DNA of 8,879 bases, taken from NCBI GenBank assembly GCA_003508565.1, contig DNUI01000089.1, positions 1-8,879 on the forward strand. The letters run 5' to 3'. The stretch is from Syntrophaceae bacterium (GTDB lineage: Bacteria > Desulfobacterota > Syntrophia > Syntrophales > UBA2185). Positions 5,380-8,879 of this stretch are shown here, piece after piece (the stretch's first letter is position 1; every line of letters starts with the position of its first letter). The notes below the pieces were generated by a model. The model was not told where the DNA came from, made no database searches, and saw nothing but the letters and a program-made list of their open reading frames with translations. Both the position numbers and the translations under genes were made by a program.

Positions 5380-6465
5380 TTATGCAATTTTCTTTCTCAT
5401 CGTAAAACCGATGAAAAGGCAGACCGCCAACCCCACGAAGACAGCTTCAACCCCGTGCAATCCGATGCCACTGGGAGAACTCGCCATGCCGAAATTGTGG
5501 GAGATTCCCGCGCCGACAATCATGCCGAGGACAAACACCGCCGCGTCTCCGTCACCCTCTCCGCTGAGGAACAGCTGTCTGCCGGGGCAGCCTCCTGCAA
5601 GGCAGAATGCGAGGCCCGCCAGAGCCATGCCGGCGAAATTCCACACATGAAGGGTATGGGCCACAGGCTGGTTTTCAAATCCTGCGCTGAATTGGCCCAA
5701 GACGAGATTGGAGAGGAAAGCAAAGACCAGGAGCGCAAGAAAGCCGCCCAATAGATGGGTCTGTCGAAATAAAACAAGGTCACGGATCGCTCCCATTGTA
5801 CAGAAGCGGCTCCGCTGGGCAAGGATGCCGACGATTAAACCGATGCCGAGGGAAATGAAGAGGGCTGCGTGCATGGCGCCGGGACCTTTCACGCTATAGA
5901 ACAGGATGTCGTTTTTCGGTTCTCCCGGAATCTGGGGGTGGAGAAAAAGAAGCGTGAGAAACCCCAGCATGGTCAGCGGCAGCAGCAGTCCGACGGATGC
6001 ATAGGTGGACTGGGTGCGGCCGAGATCGTATCCCCCCCGCAGAAACAACGTACCGATCCAGATGCCGAAAGTAAGACCGGCGAGCCCGAGGATAGCGTTG
6101 AGGTCTCCTCCTGCGAGACGGAGAACGGCACGCCAAGGGCATCCGAGGAACACAAGGGCGCCGATCATGGCAAAGACTCCCAAGATAAAGCGGACAATGG
6201 GTGCCGAACCGGCCCTGGGACGGTATTCCCGAGACAAGAGAGCAGCCACAAAGGCCCCCAACACAAAGCCGATAATCTCCGGTCTCATGTACTGGACCAC
6301 CGCCGCCCGGTGCAGCCCTATGGCGCCCGCGATATCCCTTTCGAAACACGCAACGCAGATTCCCATATTGGCGGGATTTCCCAATTTCTGTAAAAGAGTT
6401 GCCAATATTCCGATGAGAGCGCCCACGACGATAATCCCCCATCTCGAAGCTAAAATATTTTTCAT
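5380..6465 (-). CDS. yedE: YedE-family putative selenium transporter
   Basis: A 361-residue inner-membrane protein with about nine to ten hydrophobic spans. Signature motifs of the selenium-associated YedE branch of the YeeE/YedE family are all present: GNPANMGICVACFERDIAGA near the N-terminus (C37 and C40), V-F-L-G-C-P-W-R, R-S-R-F-C-T-M-G-A-I-R-D mid-protein, and A-G-G-C-P-G-R-Q with G-E-G-D-G-D-A-A-V-F-V-L-G near the C-terminus. The cysteines line the substrate path in the related thiosulfate transporter YeeE; by analogy this protein moves a selenium or sulfur oxyanion or chalcogenide. I start at ATG 6465 and not the ATG at 6471, because AAGGAG lies 7 bases before the former but only 1 before the latter. 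It is the first gene of the five-gene operon, and no gene decay is seen in it. Confidence 0.92.
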   Translation of the reverse strand: MKNILASRWGIIVVGALIGILATLLQKLGNPANMGICVACFERDIAGAIGLHRAAVVQYMRPEIIGFVLGAFVAALLSREYRPRAGSAPIVRFILGVFAMIGALVFLGCPWRAVLRLAGGDLNAILGLAGLTFGIWIGTLFLRGGYDLGRTQSTYASVGLLLPLTMLGFLTLLFLHPQIPGEPKNDILFYSVKGPGAMHAALFISLGIGLIVGILAQRSRFCTMGAIRDLVLFRQTHLLGGFLALLVFAFLSNLVLGQFSAGFENQPVAHTLHVWNFAGMALAGLAFCLAGGCPGRQLFLSGEGDGDAAVFVLGMIVGAGISHNFGMASSPSGIGLHGVEAVFVGLAVCLFIGFTMRKKIA

Positions 6466-6472
6466 GTTCATT

Positions 6473-6478
6473 CTCCTT
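6473..6478 (-). promoter_or_regulatory. Ribosome-binding site of yedE
   Basis: AAGGAG on the - strand. The spacing of 7 bases to ATG 6465 against 1 base to ATG 6471 decides the start of the transporter at residue 3 of the longest frame. Confidence 0.6.
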
Positions 6479-6524
6479 CACTACTCCTCGTGATTCGTAA
6501 TACCTTATAAAATGAATCGAAACG

Positions 6525-6612
6525 TTATTCCTTGATCGACAGGACATGGACAGCCTTAAACGATGAGTTGTACTTCATCCCCCTCCTTAAGACTCACATC
6601 CTCCACTGATTC
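6525..6612 (-). pseudogene. Molybdate/tungstate ABC ATPase remnant (TOBE end)
   Basis: The - strand reads E-S-V-E-D-V-S-L-K-E-G-D-E-V-Q-L, then after a one-base shift at about 6561-6566, S-F-K-A-V-H-V-L-S-I-K-E and stop at 6527-6525. This matches the very end of molybdate/tungstate ABC transporter ATPases (TOBE/Mop domain: 'ESVEELGL-G-x-E-V-Y-A-S-F-K-A-T-A-V-H-V'). About 28 codons remain. Its 5' end joins in frame to the activator remnant at 6613 onward, so two unrelated gene scraps appear fused. Homology is by eye over a short length, hence moderate confidence. Confidence 0.5.
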
Positions 6613-6771
6613 ACAGGACTCTGCAAATACAGTACACATGCTGTTGATCTTAACACCTTTCTGCGCGGCCATCCCTGCCATCACAAATTCCTAAAAACTG
6701 AAGCCGAGGGCTGTGGCCTTGATGTACAGGAACTTTCCCGTTGCGGCAGCACACCTGACGTTCATTTCAAA
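6613..6771 (-). pseudogene. BadF/BcrA-type ATPase activator remnant
   Basis: The - strand frame gives F-E-M-N-V-R-C-A-A-A-T-G-K-F-L-Y-I-K-A-T-A-L-G-F-S-F, a TAG codon, then E-F-V-M-A-G-M-A-A-Q-K-G-V-K-I-N-S-M-C-T-V-F-A-E-S. This is the core of 2-hydroxyacyl-CoA dehydratase / benzoyl-CoA reductase activators (ASKHA fold): 'N-D-x-C-A-A-G-T-G-x-F-L-E' plus 'I-N-x-x-C-T-V-F-A-E-S-E-V', whose two cysteines bind the [4Fe-4S] cluster at the dimer interface. The nucleotide-binding N-terminus and the C-terminus are missing, a TGA occurs upstream at about 6774, and the consensus C-A-A-G-T-G has become C-A-A-A-T-G. It is a broken gene; some decayed sequence may extend to about 6800. Confidence 0.7.
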
Positions 6772-6801
6772 TCATTCGATGTGCCCAGCATCGTTTGCGG
6801 C

Positions 6802-6828
6802 ACTATATTATTTAATTGAATAAGTCAA
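6802..6828 (-). promoter_or_regulatory. Possible sigma70 promoter upstream of the selenium operon
   Basis: On the - strand, TTGACT (6828-6823) and TATAGT (6807-6802) are separated by 15 bases, shorter than the ideal 17. It points toward the activator remnant and, beyond it, yedE, whose start is about 335 bases away. It may be the promoter of the dead gene now driving the operon, or chance in AT-rich DNA. Confidence 0.22.
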
Positions 6829-6939
6829 ATAGTTAATATGAATAAATACGTGACAGATATTCTAAAAATGAATGGCCGTGGCGGTGGCTTACTGTGCATC
6901 ACAATGTGTGTTAGTTTTGATTTGTAGTGTTGAACATTT

Positions 6940-7159
6940 TTAAGATACCAGAGTATGGATAACAGGAAGTACACTTTGAGAAAAGCTTCCGATAATTTTC
7001 TTACGGTCAGCAAGTCGTTCTTCTTGCGCGATCCATGCAAGTGTAATGTCCCCGCATATCATCATGGATCAACGTGATGCGCCAATTTTTTACTGTTTCC
7101 TCGTCAAATAATGAATATTTTTCACGGCTTCCAAGTATAGGTAAAATATCTATTGGGAT
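6940..7159 (-). pseudogene. Frameshifted ORF of unknown family
   Basis: Two - strand frames join across a run of four G (plus-strand C run at 7050-7053). Upstream of the run the frame reads S-L-F-D-E-E-T-V-K-N-W-R-I-T-L-I-H-D-D-M-R-G; downstream another frame continues G-D-I-T-L-A-W-I-A-Q-E-E-R-L-A-D-R-K-K-I-I and on to a TAA at 6942-6940. Restoring one G gives one continuous protein-like sequence of about 72 residues, open to the TGA at 7162-7160. There is no good start codon. I do not recognise the family. It could be a C-terminal gene fragment with a single-base deletion, or a sequencing indel in a real short gene. Confidence 0.35.
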
Positions 7160-7329
7160 TCATTGATAATTATATAGCATAATCGTTGGTATGCATCTTG
7201 CTTCATTTAACTGAAAGTCATTTTCCCAAGTGTGCATTCTGTTAACATTGATTATCATTAGGTTGTCGGTGACGTGAACTGACTCCATTTAAAACATTAT
7301 TGTTCGTTCGAAGAAAGGCAGGCGAGATT

Positions 7330-7692
7330 GTGGTAAGGAAATTTGAAAAATACGACATTAATGTTCCAGCCAAAATTGAAGTTATCTCACCAGAGGGAGG
7401 AGAATGTATTTTTCTCCAAACTATAAGTGTTTCTGCCAAAGAAGTATTTTTCTGTACAGCAGAATCTCTTCCCAATAATGTAATGGTAAGGTTAGAACTC
7501 ACTCTCGATTTTACAAAGCCGGAGAAATTGAGCAGTGTCGGCACAACAATCCTTATAAATGTTACCGGCAAAGTTGTAAGATCAGAAAATGTCGGGATGA
7601 CAATCCTTTTGAATGAGGACTACCAGATCACAAAGTTGAGGATTCCCGCCATGTCTGGCAGAACCGCATTGGCGGTCGAAACGTGGTATTGA
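7330..7692 (+). CDS. PilZ-like domain protein, degenerate
   Basis: A 120-residue product from GTG 7330. Beta-rich sequence in the order of a single PilZ barrel: R-K-F-E-K-Y-D-I-N-V-P-A-K-I-E-V (3-18), L-Q-T-I-S-V-S-A-K-E-V-F-F (29-41), V-M-V-R-L-E-L-T-L-D-F (51-61), I-N-V-T-G-K-V-V-R-S-E (76-86), V-G-M-T-I-L-L (88-94). The c-di-GMP motifs are poor: R-x-x-x-R becomes R-x-x-x-K, and [DN]-x-S-x-x-G becomes S-V-S-A-K-E, so binding is doubtful. I prefer GTG 7330, since GGCGAG lies just upstream and the domain begins directly after. The frame also reaches TTG 7300, with no ribosome-binding site. It is a lone gene with decayed sequence on both sides. Confidence 0.62.
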   Translation: MVRKFEKYDINVPAKIEVISPEGGECIFLQTISVSAKEVFFCTAESLPNNVMVRLELTLDFTKPEKLSSVGTTILINVTGKVVRSENVGMTILLNEDYQITKLRIPAMSGRTALAVETWY

Positions 7693-7759
7693 CGTATCGC
7701 ACTATAATATAATGATTTAAAGGACGATCAAACATTCCAAAGAATAATTTCAAAATAGG
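7693..7759. other. Short AT-rich spacer
   Basis: Spacer between the PilZ-like gene and the secretin remnant. No terminator hairpin or promoter stands out. Confidence 0.4.
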
Positions 7760-8111
7760 TTTACGGGGACAATGTTCCCTTCCACTTACGAAGAGTGCGG
7801 TTGAGATTTCTGAGGCGGTGTTGAGTACGAATTAAAGGAGTGTAACGGTGGTTTTCACCGCTTTGCCATCACCACGGTGTTGAGCAGGGGCAAAATCAGA
7901 ATGCGGGTCACGTCAGAAGTTCCCGAGCTCGATTTCACCAATGCCAAAACTATTCAGGATACATCGTGCCGACCGTCATAACACCGGAGTATCGTCGTAA
8001 TAAACATTGAACTCACCGACGGGCAGAGCTTCACCGTAGAGTGCCTTTTCCGTGATTATTTGGGAATCATGTATCCAAAATTCCCCTCAAGGCGTGACTA
8101 TTCCTCAGATA
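7760..8111 (+). pseudogene. CpaC/RcpA-type secretin remnant, C-terminal region
   Basis: Three frames together recover the end of an Flp-pilus (type II/IV) secretin. One frame gives G-G-V-E-Y-E-L-K-E, T-T-V-L-S-R-G-K-I-R-M-R-V-T-S-E-V-P-E-L-D-F-T-N-A; another gives G-Y-I-V-P-T-V-I-T-P-E-Y-R-R (about 7957-7998); the first returns with N-I-E-L-T-D-G-Q-S-F-T-V-E-C-L-F; a third gives I-Q-N-S-P-Q-G-V-T-I-P-Q (about 8070-8105). These line up with the CpaC consensus 'VEYKEFGVRL-FTPTVLSRG-I-L-V-PEVSELDF-NAV-I-G-xVPAL-TRR-x-T-VEL-DGQSF-IAGLL' and 'SKFPGLGDIPIL'. Stops and at least three frameshifts make it non-functional. Its end overlaps the last bases of the SPOR-domain gene on the opposite strand. 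Confidence 0.7.
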
Positions 8112-8625
8112 TCAATTTTACGAAACTTCCGGGATATTCATCAAATATTTTCTTCTCTTTCATATATAGGGAAGCTTCTTCAAAAGTCGCAAAATGTCCG
8201 ACTAAAATTCTATTCCATACTCCCTGCCCCTGGATATAGACTTTTTCCATATGGACATCGGGCGCTCTTTTTTTCAGGGTTGTTACAAACTCCGTTGCAG
8301 CAATAATATCTTGCTCTCGATAAGCTCTGATCTGGATAGAATATTTCTTCCTGTTTGACGCAGCAATTAGGGATAAAATTTCCGTTTGCCCTTTCAGGTG
8401 TGTATCTTCTAATGGTGGGACAAGAACCGATTTACCAACTGGCTTGTTGATCTTTGACGGATAAATTCTGCCCATGAAGTTAATGGCGTCATCAGGTATA
8501 GTTTGCCAGAAAAAAACAGCTATAATAACTAATACAAGAGCGCAAAAACCCCCACCGAGACGATAAAGTGAAGACCGATTTTTTCGCTTTTTCCCCTCTT
8601 GTGATGGCAGTTTTTCTGTATTCAT
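8098..8625 (-). CDS. Membrane-anchored SPOR-domain protein
   Basis: A 175-residue product. Residues 1-22 are basic and cytoplasmic, 23-40 form a single membrane span (GGGFCALVLVIIAVFFW), 41-93 a linker with proline, and 94-173 a SPOR domain: K-Y-S-I-Q-I-R-A-Y (94-102), A-x-E-F-V-T-T-L-K-K-R (110-120), then G-V-W-N-R-I-L-V-G-H-F-A-T-F-E-E-A (135-151), the classic 'W-x-R-V-x-V-G-x-F' signature. SPOR domains bind denuded glycan strands of septal peptidoglycan; this topology (N-in, C-out) resembles DedD/FtsN-like proteins. The ATG at 8625 has only a weak Shine-Dalgarno sequence about 15 bases away. No neighbours share its function. It looks intact. Confidence 0.85.
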   Translation of the reverse strand: MNTEKLPSQEGKKRKNRSSLYRLGGGFCALVLVIIAVFFWQTIPDDAINFMGRIYPSKINKPVGKSVLVPPLEDTHLKGQTEILSLIAASNRKKYSIQIRAYREQDIIAATEFVTTLKKRAPDVHMEKVYIQGQGVWNRILVGHFATFEEASLYMKEKKIFDEYPGSFVKLISEE

Positions 8626-8684
8626 TTGAAATGAGTAACACCTATTAAGATGTGATCAATATCTATGAGTTTTCAAGTTAAAAA

Positions 8685-8833
8685 CTACATAGAGGCAGAG
8701 GTATGTGAGTCAATGAAACCTCATCCGGTGACGATTGTGTGAGAATGCTGCTGGGTGAAAACCTCTATCCTCATCGTTTTGCCGTCAACGAAACTCAGCT
8801 TTTTTGAAGACTGGGTTTCAGTAAGTATCCCAT
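8685..8833 (-). pseudogene. Possible broken ORF near window end
   Basis: The - strand reads ATG at 8833 (MGYLLKPSLQKS, then stop in that frame), while the neighbouring frame continues L-S-F-V-D-G-K-T-M-R-I-E-V-F-T-Q-Q-H-S-H-T-I-V-T-G, a TGA at 8723-8721, and G-F-I-D-S-H-T-S-A-S-M before TAG at 8687-8685. The joined sequence has the look of coding DNA with one frameshift and one stop. I do not recognise it, and chance cannot be excluded over this length. Confidence 0.2.
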
Positions 8834-8879
8834 GGCACCCTTACACAGTGGTGCATGGTTTACGAATTTTGATTTTTTT

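Larger units (their letters stand above)
6772..7299. other. AT-rich gap with decayed sequence only
   Basis: Apart from the frameshifted ORF at 6940-7159 and a possible - strand promoter at 6802-6828, no gene is supported. The longest frame (7040-6825, - strand) runs in another phase through the broken ORF and reads as unstructured sequence. A GATTATCATTA at about 7249-7259 has partial likeness to a Fur box, but with too few matches to call. Confidence 0.5.

Noticed and set aside
5365..6393. Several + strand ORFs of 79-174 codons
   Set aside because: All are antisense to yedE and rich in Arg/Pro/Ser, as expected of shadow frames in GC-richer coding DNA.
6690..6710. In-frame TAG in the activator remnant as pyrrolysine
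   Set aside because: The protein lacks both its N- and C-terminal thirds and has other lesions, so a nonsense mutation in a dead gene is simpler.
6825..7040. 71-codon - strand ORF
   Set aside because: It has no start signal or recognisable pattern, and overlaps a different frame that looks more like protein.
7242..7571. 109-codon - strand ORF
   Set aside because: It is a shadow of the PilZ-like gene on the + strand.
8052..8306. 84-codon + strand ORF
   Set aside because: Its first residues belong to the secretin remnant, and the rest is antisense to the SPOR-domain gene.

Overview
The window looks like an accessory stretch from an anaerobic bacterium that uses selenium. The closest feel is a syntrophic or sulfate-reducing Desulfobacterota (Syntrophales-like). 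That placement is inferred from gene content: a YedE/TusA/Se-carrier operon, a SelB remnant, a remnant of a 2-hydroxyacyl-CoA dehydratase-type activator, and a secretin remnant. No marker gene fixes the taxon. No tRNA, rRNA or CRISPR array was seen.

Layout. Bases 1-581 hold the C-terminal part of a radical SAM protein on the + strand. Bases 582-1285 are a scar: a GC-rich hairpin, a probable insertion-sequence end, the last ~38 codons of an ISL3-type transposase on the - strand, and, directly abutting it, the last ~119 codons of the selenocysteine elongation factor SelB on the + strand. Bases 1340-3288 carry small - strand genes of unknown function: a secreted protein, a three-pass membrane protein, a small membrane protein with no good ribosome-binding site, and a likely 38-codon membrane ORF overlapping its start. 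Between them lies ~640 bases that are nearly empty.

The core is a compact five-gene - strand operon at 3483-6465. Its order is YedE selenium transporter, TusA-like CPxP carrier, Se/S-carrier-like (DUF3343) protein with an extra cysteine-rich C-terminal domain, ribokinase-fold protein related to NAD(P)H-hydrate dehydratase, and a small DUF1858-like protein with six cysteines. Spacing is 14 and 2 bases, then overlaps of 13 and 14 bases, so the genes are probably co-transcribed and translationally coupled. A reasonable model is uptake of a selenium species by YedE and hand-off of reactive Se or persulfide through TusA and the DUF3343 carrier. The last two genes have no established role in this pathway.

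Upstream of the operon (6525-7159, - strand) are remnants of a BadF/BcrA-type ATPase activator, the TOBE end of a molybdate/tungstate ABC ATPase, and a frameshifted ORF of unknown family. Downstream of these lie an intact PilZ-like gene (7330-7692, +), a multiply frameshifted remnant of an Flp-pilus/CpaC-type secretin (about 7760-8111, +), an intact membrane-anchored SPOR-domain gene (8098-8625, -), and a further possible broken ORF near the right end.

The dominant impression is a graveyard of decayed genes around one well-preserved selenium operon. The most interesting point is the pairing of an intact selenium-handling cluster, with two unexpected members, and a nearby SelB that has been cut down to its C-terminus beside a transposase fragment.
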